Positions 34,576-43,673 of a stretch of 64,000 bases of DNA are shown one piece after another; positions within the stretch are counted from its first letter, which is position 1; every line of letters begins with the position of its first letter. Source of the stretch: Oscillospiraceae bacterium (lineage in GTDB: Bacteria; Bacillota; Clostridia; Oscillospirales; Ruminococcaceae); the NCBI GenBank assembly GCA_902779915.1, contig CACZDM010000001.1, positions 124,001 to 188,000 on the forward strand. The letters are read 5' to 3'. The notes beneath the pieces are model-generated. The model ran no database searches, was not told the DNA's origin, and worked only from the letters and a program-made list of their open reading frames with translations. The position numbers and the translations under genes were made by a program.

Positions 34576-35442
34576 ATGAAAAGGAGTCGACTGAGATTTT
34601 GGCTGTTTTTGGCCCCAGCCCTAATCAGCTTCATCATTGTTGTTGTGATTCCCGTCATTATCGGATTTTACTATTCAACAACAAATTGGGATGGCGTTAA
34701 CATGAACCCCAAATTGATTGGCTTTGATAATTTTACGCGCATGTTTACAAATGACCCGGACTTTTTGCGAGCGTTTCTGTTCACGTCGGGAATTGCTGTT
34801 GTGACTGTTGTTTTGGTCAACGCGATTGGGCTGGCTCTGGCCATGTTTGTTATGCAAAAATTCAAAGGGGCGAATCTGCTGCGAAGTGTCATTTTTATGC
34901 CCAATTTGATTGGCGGTTTGCTTCTTGGTTTTACTTGGAATTTTATATTCACAAACATTTTTTCCAGCATAGGAACCGCTTTAAATTGGGAATTTCTGGA
35001 CGGCTGGCTCTCTAATTCTGAAACGGGTTTTATAGGAATAATAGTTCTGAATGTGTGGCAGATGTCTGGATATATGATGATAATATATATCGCTCAGCTT
35101 CAAAATATACCGGATTCTATTAAAGAAGCTGCTAAAATTGATGGAGCAAATTGGTTTCAAACTCTTCGAGGCGTGACTCTGCCTCTGGTTATGCCCGCTT
35201 TTTCGATTGGCCTGTTTTTGTCAATCTCAAATTCTTTCAAGATGTTTGATCAAAACCTTGCTCTAACCAAAGGCGGCCCATATCATTCAACGGAAATGCT
35301 CGCTCTAAACATATACAATTCCGCGTTCACTTCCCATGAATTTGGTTATGCGCAAGCCAAAGCCATAGTTTTCCTGGTGCTGGTTGCAAGCGTTGGCCTG
35401 GCGCAGCTTATTTTCACAAAGAAAAGGGAGGTTGAGATGTGA
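34576..35442 (+). CDS. Carbohydrate ABC transporter permease (MalF-like)
   Basis: A 288-residue inner-membrane permease with six hydrophobic helices. The cytoplasmic EAA loop reads EAAKIDGANWFQTLRGVTLP, the contact site for the MalK-type ATPase. FLFLAPALISF near the start and FDQNLALTKGGP late in the protein are typical of sugar permeases of the CUT1 family. It is followed by the second permease with overlapping stop and start codons. Confidence 0.9.
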   Translation: MKRSRLRFWLFLAPALISFIIVVVIPVIIGFYYSTTNWDGVNMNPKLIGFDNFTRMFTNDPDFLRAFLFTSGIAVVTVVLVNAIGLALAMFVMQKFKGANLLRSVIFMPNLIGGLLLGFTWNFIFTNIFSSIGTALNWEFLDGWLSNSETGFIGIIVLNVWQMSGYMMIIYIAQLQNIPDSIKEAAKIDGANWFQTLRGVTLPLVMPAFSIGLFLSISNSFKMFDQNLALTKGGPYHSTEMLALNIYNSAFTSHEFGYAQAKAIVFLVLVASVGLAQLIFTKKREVEM

Positions 35443-36308
35443 TGCTTGCCTTTATTAACAGCCACAGCAGTTTAAATTCAAATAAAAAAAGTTTTTTCAA
35501 AAGGTTTATTTTGCCAATTATTGCTTTAGTTTTGGGAATAGCTTTCATGTTTCCTATATATATATTGATTTTGAGTTCTTTAAAAACCAAGCAAGGGTTG
35601 ATGACAAATCTCCTCGGATTCCCAGATTCCCAAACCTTCAGCCCAAACAACTATCCCGATGCTTTCGACAAGCTAAAATATTTTCAGTCGTTTTTCAATT
35701 CTCTCTATATATCCGTTTTTTCTGTTGCTTTGATTTTGTTGATTTCAACGATGGCGGCCTGGGTTTTGGTCAGATATAAAAACAAAGCCAGCAAATTTAT
35801 TTTTGGTGTTTTTGCTCTCTCAATGCTGGTTCCGTTTCAATGCGTCATGCTGCCGTTGATGATGGTTGCAAAAAGCATGAATTTGCTAAATCCCGCCGGC
35901 TTAATATTTATGTATATGGGCTTTGGCGTTAGCATGACGGTTTTAATGATACATGGCTTTATCAAAAATATTCCGGAAGAGCTTGAAGAGGCTGCGGTGA
36001 TGGACGGCTGCAACGTTTTCCAATTGTTTTTCCTGGTTGTTGTCCCGCTTCTGAGGGTCATCCTCATAACCGCTGCAGTTTTAAATCTCATGTGGATTTG
36101 GAATGACTTTCTGTTGCCATCCATAGTCATAAACAAAGCCGGCTGGCAGACCTTGCCCCTGATGACATATTCTTTTTTTGGAACATATTCCACCCGGTGG
36201 GATCTGGCTTCAGCTGCTCTTGTTATGTGTATGGCTCCTATTGTGGTCTTCTATCTGTTTTCGCAAAAATATATCGTCAGCGGAATGACGGATGGCGCAA
36301 TAAAATAA
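35442..36308 (+). CDS. Carbohydrate ABC transporter permease (MalG-like)
   Basis: A 288-residue permease with six helices; the EAA loop reads EEAAVMDGCNVFQLFFLVVVP. KYIVSGMTDGAIK at the C-terminus is characteristic of MalG-like proteins. ATG 35442 shares its first base with the stop of the preceding gene and has AGGGAGG ten bases upstream; a GTG three bases earlier is possible. It pairs with the MalF-like subunit. Confidence 0.9.
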   Translation: MLAFINSHSSLNSNKKSFFKRFILPIIALVLGIAFMFPIYILILSSLKTKQGLMTNLLGFPDSQTFSPNNYPDAFDKLKYFQSFFNSLYISVFSVALILLISTMAAWVLVRYKNKASKFIFGVFALSMLVPFQCVMLPLMMVAKSMNLLNPAGLIFMYMGFGVSMTVLMIHGFIKNIPEELEEAAVMDGCNVFQLFFLVVVPLLRVILITAAVLNLMWIWNDFLLPSIVINKAGWQTLPLMTYSFFGTYSTRWDLASAALVMCMAPIVVFYLFSQKYIVSGMTDGAIK

Positions 36309-36431
36309 TGACATTTTTTCTGAATATATGAATATATCAGCTTTATTTTTAGATTATGTTGAGTTGCTTTATATAAGCAATTTGATATAAAATATATTAA
36401 ATTTAATAAAATTTTATAGGAGGAAAATTGT

Positions 36432-37757
36432 ATGGGATTAAAGAAAGTAGTTGCACTACTGACATGTTTAACCCTTGCGACAACAACTTTTTTTACGGGA
36501 TGTGGAAAAAGTAAATCAGGAGACAAAAACGAAACTGTGACTATTTCCGTTTTTGATCACAAAATTGAGGCTGATTCAGGCCTGAAAAAGGCAGCAGTTG
36601 CGTATGAAAAAGCTCATCCAAACGTCAAAGTCAACGTTGAATCTTGTGGCGGGTCAACCGACTATGCTGCGGCTTTAGATGCTAAGTTAATTGCGGACCC
36701 TCCGTGTATTTTTAACTATGCTGGAGTTGGCGAACTGCCGACATTGCAGGATCAGATAGTGGAATTGTCCACTGAAGATTGGGTTAAAAAATGCAAACCT
36801 ACAGTTTTAGAATCTGCAAGAGGTTCAGACGGCAAAATATACGGCATGCCCATGTTAATTGAAGGATATGGATATCTCATAAACAGGGAAATTTTCGAAA
36901 GCGCTGGCGTTGACATAGACTCTATGAACACTTTTGAGGGCCAGAAAAAAGGTTTTGACAAGCTGAAAGAAGCCATTGACTCTGGCAAATTGAAGCAAAA
37001 ATATCCCCAATTAAATGCGGTTATGAGCGTTCCAGGAAAAGAAGCTTGGGTGTTGGGAGACCATATGCTTCAAGCAATCCTCAACAAAGACTTCAAATCT
37101 TCAGCCGAAGCATTCAAAGCAAAAACTCTCCCCTTTTCCGGAGCAGATGTGTATAAACAGCTGGTTGATTTCCAGGTTAGCTACACCTCGGACGCCAAAA
37201 AACTTTCCAATCTAAACGCAATCGACTATAAAGCTTCTGTTGACAGCGGATTCTTGCTTGAAAAATCTGCATGCATTCAGCAAGGAACATGGATTATACC
37301 TGTCGTTAAAGAGCAGTCCAAAGATATGCTCAGCAAGCTGGATTTCATCCCATATAACCTGCCAGACGGCTCAACGGATGGAAAATATATTGCGTTCCCG
37401 GGTCAGTTTTGGGTTATAAGTAACAAAGTTAGCGAAAAACAAATTCAAGCTTCTAAAGATTTCCTAAAATGGTTGTATGAATCTGAAGAAGGAAAAAAGA
37501 TCATCACCGAGGATTGCGGATTTATATCGCCATTTGACAATGCAGTGGCTGATGATAGCATTTTAAATCAAAAAATTTTAAAAGCATATTCAAGCGGAAA
37601 TTTCATCCCGGGCGATTTGTCCCTGGCCGGCCCACCAACCTGGTCTAAAGATATTGTTGGAGCAAGCATTCAAAAATATTTGGCTGGCTCGTGCAAATGG
37701 GAAGATGTCGTTAAAGAAGCCAAGGATAAATGGGCGTCGCTGCGAGCAAATTCCTAG
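36432..37757 (+). CDS. Carbohydrate ABC transporter substrate-binding lipoprotein
   Basis: A 441-residue family 1 extracellular solute-binding protein. A lipoprotein signal ends in TTFFTGC, with the cysteine near residue 24 as lipid anchor. The mature part has the features of sugar-binding proteins (YGMPMLIEGYGYLINREIF, SACIQQGTWIIPV). AGGAGG lies just before the ATG. It completes the importer with the two permeases and the divergent ATPase. The sugar is not determined; neighbouring glgP and malQ make a glucan oligosaccharide possible. Confidence 0.9.
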   Translation: MGLKKVVALLTCLTLATTTFFTGCGKSKSGDKNETVTISVFDHKIEADSGLKKAAVAYEKAHPNVKVNVESCGGSTDYAAALDAKLIADPPCIFNYAGVGELPTLQDQIVELSTEDWVKKCKPTVLESARGSDGKIYGMPMLIEGYGYLINREIFESAGVDIDSMNTFEGQKKGFDKLKEAIDSGKLKQKYPQLNAVMSVPGKEAWVLGDHMLQAILNKDFKSSAEAFKAKTLPFSGADVYKQLVDFQVSYTSDAKKLSNLNAIDYKASVDSGFLLEKSACIQQGTWIIPVVKEQSKDMLSKLDFIPYNLPDGSTDGKYIAFPGQFWVISNKVSEKQIQASKDFLKWLYESEEGKKIITEDCGFISPFDNAVADDSILNQKILKAYSSGNFIPGDLSLAGPPTWSKDIVGASIQKYLAGSCKWEDVVKEAKDKWASLRANS

Positions 37758-37774
37758 GAAGTTTTAAAATTTTA

Positions 37775-37813
37775 TTAGGGTTGTTGTTTTTATCTTCAAC
37801 CCTAATTTTTTTT
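37775..37813 (+). terminator. Intrinsic terminator of sugar transporter operon
   Basis: TTAGGGTTG (37775-37783) pairs with CAACCCTAA (37797-37805), followed by eight T. Confidence 0.85.
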
Positions 37814-37845
37814 GCCCATATTATCACCAATTTTCATATCTAAAT

Positions 37846-37881
37846 AAAAAATCACAAGCACCGGCCACTTCAGTATGCTTG
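37846..37881 (-). terminator. Probable terminator of pheST
   Basis: On the minus strand CAAGCA and TGCTTG (37881-37876, 37860-37855) pair and are followed by ATTTTTT. It is 63 bases after the pheT stop. The stem is short. Confidence 0.5.
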
Positions 37882-37943
37882 CAATTTATTTCACCATAAA
37901 ACAAAATATATTAATAATTCGAGTTTTTAACCCTCTAAACCCG

Positions 37944-40313
37944 CTAGGATCTCAGACAAACGCCGATTTCCGCTAAATCTTTGAGCGTTTTATCTATCAC
38001 CTCGTCAACCTCTTGATCTGTCAAGGTTCTGCTTTTATTACGCATAGTTATTTTATATGATATGCTCTTTTTTCCGCTGTCAATTTGTTTGCCTCTATAT
38101 ACATCAAACACATCAATATTTTCAAGCATCAAACCAACATTTTTTCTAATCACTTTTTCAATTTCTGCAGATGTCATATATTCATCACAAACCAGCGACA
38201 AATCCCGCGTTGATGCTGGAAATTTGGGCAAAGACTCATATGTTAAATTTTCATCCACCTGATCATATATCAAGTCAAAGTCAAGCTCAGCAACATAAAC
38301 CCTCGAGCTCATTTTATAATTTTCACCGACTGTGGGGTGGACCTCGCCAAATTTGCCCAAAATTTTTCCACTTTTCAAAACTTCAGCGCAGCGATAATCA
38401 TGAAACGGCATTCCGCTTGCCGCAATAAATTCAACTTTGTCAACATGCAAACGATCCAGCAAGGTTTCAATAATGCCTTTGATCGCCTGGAAATCACAGT
38501 TTCCATAACAGCCAATCGTGATTCTTTTTGTCTCCTCCGGCAGGCCATTATCTGGATCTTGGGAATAAATTTTGCCTATTTCATATAGCCAGGCCAATGG
38601 ATTTCGATTTTTATAGTTATGCGACAAAACATTTAGCATGGAGGCAAGGGTTGTCTTTCGCATGATGCTTGTGTCCTCGCCTAGAGGATTTTTGATTTTA
38701 ATGGATTTTCTCACGTCACTGTCCTCGTCAAGCTGAATCCTGTCATATTCTTTCGGGCTAATAAATGAATATGTGAATATTTCGCTAAAACCAAGAGATA
38801 TTAAGATGTTGTTGACGCGTTTCTCAAATTTTTGACGCCTATTTAACCCTCCCATTGCTTGCCCTTTGATTATTGATGTTGAAATTTTATTATATCCATA
38901 TATCCTGGCAATTTCCTCGGCTATATCGGCTTTATCCTCAATATCAATCCGAAACGGCGGAACTTCAATTTTTTTCCCGTCAACTTTAAATCCAAGAGAA
39001 TTTAAAATTTTAATCATATCCTCTTGAGATAAATCTATCCCGATAAATTTGTTGATCCAATCACTGTTTAGCTCGATTATTTTTGTCTTTGGTTGGAAAT
39101 TTTTGACGTCTATTGTTCCTCCAACAACCTCGCCAGCTCCCAACAATTCCACTAATTCACAGGCTCGATTTATTGAATTTTCGCAGCATATCGGATTTAG
39201 ACCCTTTTCAAAGCGCGCGGAAGAATCCGTCCGTATATTCAAAAATTTAGCCGCTTTTCGAACACTTGCCCCATCAAAACAAGCACATTCGAAAATAATT
39301 GTTTTTGTTGAGTCGCTCACTCCGCTATCCTGTCCGCCAATAACCCCCGCAACAGCCATCGGTTTTTCTTGATCACAAACAACCAAAATGTCACTTATTA
39401 AATCATGCTGCGCTTTGTCGAGAGTTTGGATTGATTCCCCCAAATTTGCGCTTCGGACAACGATCCTTTGGCCTTTAATTCGATCAGCATCAAAAGCGTG
39501 CATAGGGTGGCCATATTCCAGCATAACGAAATTGGTTATGTCAACAATGTTGTTTATCGGCCGGATATTGCTTGCTCTGAGGCGCTCCCGAATCCACCTC
39601 GGAGAGGGCTTGATTTCAACATTTTTAACCATCCTAGCCATATACCTGCTGCAAAGATTTGTTTCAATTTGAGCCTCAAAACAATCAGAAATTTTGCCAT
39701 CCGAGCCTTTAACAACCGGGCTTTGAAGACTAAGCGGCAGGCCAAAAGTTGCTGCTGTTTCTCGCGCAAGTCCCGAAACACAAAGGCAGTCTGGCCGGTT
39801 TGAAGTTATTTCAAATTCAATTTGTGTGTCATCAAGGCCAACAGCTTCGGATATATCCTGACCAACCTCACAGCTTTCTTCAATCAAAAATATTCCATTT
39901 TCAGCTGCATATGGAAAGTCGGCCCCGGAAAGCCCGAGCTCAGAAAGAGAACACAGCATCCCCTGCGACAAAACGCCTCTCAAATTCCCGGATTTTATTT
40001 TTGTTCCGTCCGGAAGAGTTGCTCCATCCAAACACACAGCAGTAAGCGCATTTTTCTTGACATTCACAGCTCCAGTCACAACCTGCAAAGGCTCCCGATC
40101 TCCAACGTCAATCAAGCAAACAAGCAATTTATCGGCGTTTGGATGGGGTTTAACTGATAAAATTTTTCCAACAACAACTTTATTGATTCCGTCATCCTCT
40201 CGCCGCCAATTTTCAACTTTAGATCCGCTCATCGTCAAGCCATCCGCCAGCTGTTTAACCGTCAAATTGTCTATATTTACATAGTCACTCAACCATTTCA
40301 AAGATAAAATCAT
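37944..40313 (-). CDS. pheT: Phenylalanyl-tRNA synthetase beta subunit
   Basis: A 789-residue beta subunit of the alpha2beta2 enzyme. Domains: N-terminal tRNA-binding EMAP-like part (VVVGKILSVKPHPNADKLLV), B3/B4 editing region (SNRPDCLCVSGLARETAA, NNIVDITNFVMLEYGHPMHA), B5 (RIYGYNKI), the catalytic-like core and a C-terminal ferredoxin-fold anticodon-binding domain (PKFPASTRDLSLVCDE). It pairs with PheS encoded 62 bases upstream. Confidence 0.96.
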   Translation of the reverse strand: MILSLKWLSDYVNIDNLTVKQLADGLTMSGSKVENWRREDDGINKVVVGKILSVKPHPNADKLLVCLIDVGDREPLQVVTGAVNVKKNALTAVCLDGATLPDGTKIKSGNLRGVLSQGMLCSLSELGLSGADFPYAAENGIFLIEESCEVGQDISEAVGLDDTQIEFEITSNRPDCLCVSGLARETAATFGLPLSLQSPVVKGSDGKISDCFEAQIETNLCSRYMARMVKNVEIKPSPRWIRERLRASNIRPINNIVDITNFVMLEYGHPMHAFDADRIKGQRIVVRSANLGESIQTLDKAQHDLISDILVVCDQEKPMAVAGVIGGQDSGVSDSTKTIIFECACFDGASVRKAAKFLNIRTDSSARFEKGLNPICCENSINRACELVELLGAGEVVGGTIDVKNFQPKTKIIELNSDWINKFIGIDLSQEDMIKILNSLGFKVDGKKIEVPPFRIDIEDKADIAEEIARIYGYNKISTSIIKGQAMGGLNRRQKFEKRVNNILISLGFSEIFTYSFISPKEYDRIQLDEDSDVRKSIKIKNPLGEDTSIMRKTTLASMLNVLSHNYKNRNPLAWLYEIGKIYSQDPDNGLPEETKRITIGCYGNCDFQAIKGIIETLLDRLHVDKVEFIAASGMPFHDYRCAEVLKSGKILGKFGEVHPTVGENYKMSSRVYVAELDFDLIYDQVDENLTYESLPKFPASTRDLSLVCDEYMTSAEIEKVIRKNVGLMLENIDVFDVYRGKQIDSGKKSISYKITMRNKSRTLTDQEVDEVIDKTLKDLAEIGVCLRS

Positions 40314-40375
40314 ATTTCTAGATCACCTCAAAAATATTAAAATAAAACCAATATAACCAATAAGGCTTAACAATA

Positions 40376-41395
40376 TTAAAACTGCGACAAAAAGCGAACA
40401 TCATTTTCAAAAAACAATCGCAAATCATCAATATTATACCTGCGCATAACAATTCGCTCAAGGCCCATTCCAAAAGCAAAACCAGAGTAAACTTCAGGAT
40501 CTATCCCACAATTTTTCAAAACCTTGGGATGAACCATCCCACACCCCAATATTTCAATCCAACCTTCCTGTTTACACAAACTGCAGCCTCTGCCTTGACA
40601 TGAAAAACACATTGCGTCCATTTCTGCGGATGGTTCTGTGAATGGAAAGTGGTGTGGACGAAATTTAACTTGGGAATCTTTACCATATAGTTTATCAACA
40701 AACAGCTTCAAAGTCCCCTTCAAATCAGCCATTGTTATGTTTTTGTCAACAACCAAACCCTCTATTTGATGGAAAACGGGAGAATGGGTTGAATCAACCG
40801 AGTCAGATCGAAAAACCCTGCCTGGAGAAATTATCCTGATTGGCGGAGATTGCTTTTCCATGACTCGAATTTGGACAGGAGAGGTCTGGGTCCTCAAAAG
40901 CAGCTCATCATCAATGTAAAAAGTGTCCTGTGTGTCTCTGGCGGGGTGATTTTTGGGAATATTCAGAGCCTCAAAATTATAGTGGTCTGTTTCAATTTCG
41001 GGGCCCTCAACAATCGAAAACCCCATGCCAATAAATATATTGTTGATTTCGTCCATAACCCTTGAGAGGGGGTGGATCCTTCCAATTTGAAATTTTTTTC
41101 CAGGGAGCGTCACATCAACTCGCTCAGACCGCATTTTGCTTTGCTGATGGGCAAATTTTATGTTTTTCATCTTTTCTTCCAGGGCATTTTCAAGCTGGTT
41201 GCGAACCGAATTTGCAAGCTGGCCAACGCGCTTTCTGTCGCCAGGAGAAAGCTTTCCCATTTGCTTTAGCACCAAAGAAAGCTCACCCTTTTTTCCAAGA
41301 TATTTAACCCTGAGCGAGACCAGTTGCTCCAAATCTTTGCAAAGAGAAATCTCTTGCGCCGCGCTATTTTTGATTTTTAGTATTTGCTCTTGCAT
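40376..41395 (-). CDS. pheS: Phenylalanyl-tRNA synthetase alpha subunit
   Basis: A 339-residue catalytic subunit. An N-terminal coiled coil (about 1-85) precedes the class II core: [58 protein letters not shown] and [18 protein letters not shown] are all typical. ATG 41395 is taken as start; a GTG at 41410 is in frame with no better ribosome site. No T-box element was found upstream, although pheST operons of Firmicutes often have one. Confidence 0.95.
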   Translation of the reverse strand: MQEQILKIKNSAAQEISLCKDLEQLVSLRVKYLGKKGELSLVLKQMGKLSPGDRKRVGQLANSVRNQLENALEEKMKNIKFAHQQSKMRSERVDVTLPGKKFQIGRIHPLSRVMDEINNIFIGMGFSIVEGPEIETDHYNFEALNIPKNHPARDTQDTFYIDDELLLRTQTSPVQIRVMEKQSPPIRIISPGRVFRSDSVDSTHSPVFHQIEGLVVDKNITMADLKGTLKLFVDKLYGKDSQVKFRPHHFPFTEPSAEMDAMCFSCQGRGCSLCKQEGWIEILGCGMVHPKVLKNCGIDPEVYSGFAFGMGLERIVMRRYNIDDLRLFFENDVRFLSQF

Positions 41396-41410
41396 AATTT
41401 TTTCACACAC

Positions 41411-41763
41411 ACTTTCATATTTTATAATAAATCTAAAATATAATAAACAATAATAAATTACTAAAAAGCCAAAAGAATAACAAAAAAATTAGTATAAAAT
41501 AGCCAAATCGCCTGTAATATGGCAAAAAACCAAAATAATTTTCAAAATGACAATTTAAATTTTGCTGTTTAAATTCACCTAAAATTCCCATTAGTACTCT
41601 TTAAATTTAAGTTTAACACAAAAAAAATATATAATCAACACAAAAGCCACAAATAAAAATTTTTTGTATGATTTCACAAAAATCATCGAAACATCTTGTT
41701 TTGTTGAAAATCTTGGTGTAGTATGAAAATATATAATCTTTTTGATTTTGGGAGGTTGTTTTT
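41411..41763. other. Intergenic region between pheS and the Nif11-like peptide gene
   Basis: Very AT-rich. Both flanking genes must start from promoters here, and TATAAT at 41732-41737 is a candidate -10 for the peptide gene, but no well-spaced -35 stands out. No T-box motif is present on the minus strand. Confidence 0.4.
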
Positions 41764-42078
41764 ATGCTAAAAGATATTTTTTACAAAATAATGACTGACA
41801 AGGAAAAAAGAGAAGAATTTTTTTATTTAGACGGCCAGAATAACATGTGTCAAGAGGACATGTATGAATTTTTTTGCCAACAAGGATATAGGGAAGACCC
41901 TAAAACTTTTCAAGACGAAATGAAAGAATTTTTGAAATCCCCTGAAGCATATAAAATTGAACGCGACTTTGGATCATTTGCTCTCTCAGAAGAAATGCTG
42001 AATATGGTTGCGGGCGGCCAAAATGTTCGAAAGCTGCTGAATGACGGATTAGATGAATTAAGGAAAGTGTGTAAGTGA
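41764..42078 (+). CDS. GG-leader peptide with Nif11-like leader
   Basis: A 104-residue precursor whose long helical leader (LKDIFYKIMTDKEKREEFF, MYEFFCQQGYREDP, EMKEFLKS) resembles Nif11-derived leaders and ends in ALSEEMLNMVAGGQ. Only about 18 residues follow the double glycine: NVRKLLNDGLDELRKVCK, an amphipathic helix with a penultimate cysteine. GGGAGG precedes ATG 41764. Such a short helical core resembles class II bacteriocin or pheromone cores more than modified peptides (inference). It sits alone between pheST and the V-ATPase operon. Confidence 0.7.
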   Translation: MLKDIFYKIMTDKEKREEFFYLDGQNNMCQEDMYEFFCQQGYREDPKTFQDEMKEFLKSPEAYKIERDFGSFALSEEMLNMVAGGQNVRKLLNDGLDELRKVCK

Positions 42079-42173
42079 ACTTTCTGCTTTTATTTGCTAT
42101 CTTTATCTGTTTAATTTAAAACACGCCAATTTCAATCCCACATTTTACTATAATATTTTTTCAAGATTGGCTA

Positions 42174-42202
42174 TTGCCAAAAAGTATTTATTGTGATATA
42201 AT
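42174..42202 (+). promoter_or_regulatory. Sigma-A promoter of V-ATPase operon
   Basis: TTGCCA (42174-42179), 17 bases ending in TGTGA, TATAAT (42197-42202), 49 bases before the first gene. Confidence 0.8.
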
Positions 42203-42250
42203 CATTTGCAGATTATTTTTTATAGCATTATCGTGAGGAGTGGGCATATA

Positions 42251-42562
42251 ATGGATCAATTAATGACTGAAATTTTGAAAATTGATGAGATTGCTCAAAA
42301 AAAAATAGTGGATGCTAAAAATGAAAACAGAAAGATTCTTAAAAGTCTTCCTCAAAAAAAACAAGAAATCATCAACAACATCCGCAAAGAAGCCGATTTA
42401 AATTTAAAAAAATTTGAAAAGTGCGAAATTGAGGCTTTTAAAGAAAAAATTTTGATTTTGGAAAAAAAGCAACGGCAAATTTTGGAAGGTTTAAAAAAAA
42501 CATATGATGAAAATCATAAAAATTGGATTCATTCCATAGTCTCCAATGCATTATCCGACTAA
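42251..42562 (+). CDS. ntpF: V-type ATPase peripheral stalk subunit (G/H-like)
   Basis: A 103-residue, highly charged, helical protein. Heptad-like Lys/Glu-rich sequence covers most of it (DEIAQKKIVDAKNE, EIINNIRKEADLNLKKFEK), as expected of the stalk subunit that pairs with subunit E. It is the first gene of the V-ATPase operon, the position of ntpF in Enterococcus. Sequence similarity is low in this family, so the call rests on composition and position. ATG 42251 follows GAGGAG. Confidence 0.75.
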   Translation: MDQLMTEILKIDEIAQKKIVDAKNENRKILKSLPQKKQEIINNIRKEADLNLKKFEKCEIEAFKEKILILEKKQRQILEGLKKTYDENHKNWIHSIVSNALSD

Positions 42563-42604
42563 TTTTTATTCCGCATAATCTCAAAAAAAGGATTGATGTT
42601 TAAG

Positions 42605-43657
42605 ATGTCTATTTTTTCAGACAATGTTGTTGTTGCTAAGATTCACGCTATGTATGGAAAAATGCTGACCCCTGCGCAATATGAAGATCTTGTCGCGTGC
42701 AAAAGTGTTCCTGACATTGCTTCATACCTTAAGAACAACACGTCATATTCAAATATTTTAGCAAATGCTAATGAAATTTTAATACGCCGAGGGCAGCTTG
42801 AAAATTTCATTAAAAAACAATCTTTTGAGAATTATTCTAAAATATATCGCTATATGAGCGGCAGCGGAAATGGTATGTTTAATATGATGATCGAAGAATT
42901 TGAAATGCTGGAAGTTTTGAGAATGATTTTATTGCTCAAAGCTGGAAAACCGGATGAATATATCGTTTCTCTTCCCGTTTTTTTGCTTTCAAAATGTAAA
43001 ATTGATTTAATAAAACTTGCAAAAGTTCGGTCTTTTGAGGGCCTTTTGGCCTTTCTCTTAAAAACTCCATACCACAGCGTTTTATCAAAACAGGAGTTGC
43101 CAAAGGATGATTCTGAAATTGATTATGTTGAATGTGAAAATTCTCTATATGAAAATTTTTTCAAAAGAATGTTTGACATGATAGAAAATAAATCAAGAAG
43201 ATCTGAAAAACCAGAATTGAGACAGCTTGTTGGAACGCGAATTGACAATTTAAACATATGTAGTATATATAGGCAGAAAGTCTTATTTAAACTGAATCCG
43301 GAGCAAATCAAAGAAAGACTTTTTCCGTTTTCTAAAAAGCTGACTCCGGATAAAATTGAAAAAATATTATCTTCGTCAGATTTTGATCAAATGAATAAAA
43401 TTTTAAAGGAAATGTTTTTAATTGATGACGGAGCTTTGAAAGCATCTGAGGAAGAAAATTTCTATATTGAGAGATATACATCAATTGTTAGACACCGAAT
43501 TTGTCGACATTATTTGCATATGTCTAGAAATTTATCAACCGTGTTTTATGCGTTTTACATTTTGTCTCAGTTGGAAATTTCCAATTTAATTTATATTATT
43601 GAAGGTGTGCGATATAAAATCACATCTAATGAAATAAAAAAACTGTTGGTTTGGTGA
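42605..43657 (+). CDS. ntpC: V-type ATPase subunit C
   Basis: A 350-residue subunit connecting the rotor axle to the membrane ring (equivalent to eukaryotic subunit d). Recognised by the N-terminus VVAKIHAMYGKMLTPAQYED, the LKNNTSYSNIL block and the late RYTSIVRHRICRHYLHMSR...FYAFYILSQLEISNL. ATG 42605 gives a workable distance to AAAGGA; an earlier ATG at 42596 is too close. The gene precedes ntpI here, whereas in Enterococcus hirae it lies after ntpE. Confidence 0.85.
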   Translation: MSIFSDNVVVAKIHAMYGKMLTPAQYEDLVACKSVPDIASYLKNNTSYSNILANANEILIRRGQLENFIKKQSFENYSKIYRYMSGSGNGMFNMMIEEFEMLEVLRMILLLKAGKPDEYIVSLPVFLLSKCKIDLIKLAKVRSFEGLLAFLLKTPYHSVLSKQELPKDDSEIDYVECENSLYENFFKRMFDMIENKSRRSEKPELRQLVGTRIDNLNICSIYRQKVLFKLNPEQIKERLFPFSKKLTPDKIEKILSSSDFDQMNKILKEMFLIDDGALKASEEENFYIERYTSIVRHRICRHYLHMSRNLSTVFYAFYILSQLEISNLIYIIEGVRYKITSNEIKKLLVW

Positions 43658-43673
43658 AGGGAGGTGTTGAAAA

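Noticed and set aside
41411-41763. T-box leader upstream of pheST
   Set aside because: Expected in many Firmicutes, but no T-box core is present on the minus strand in this interval.
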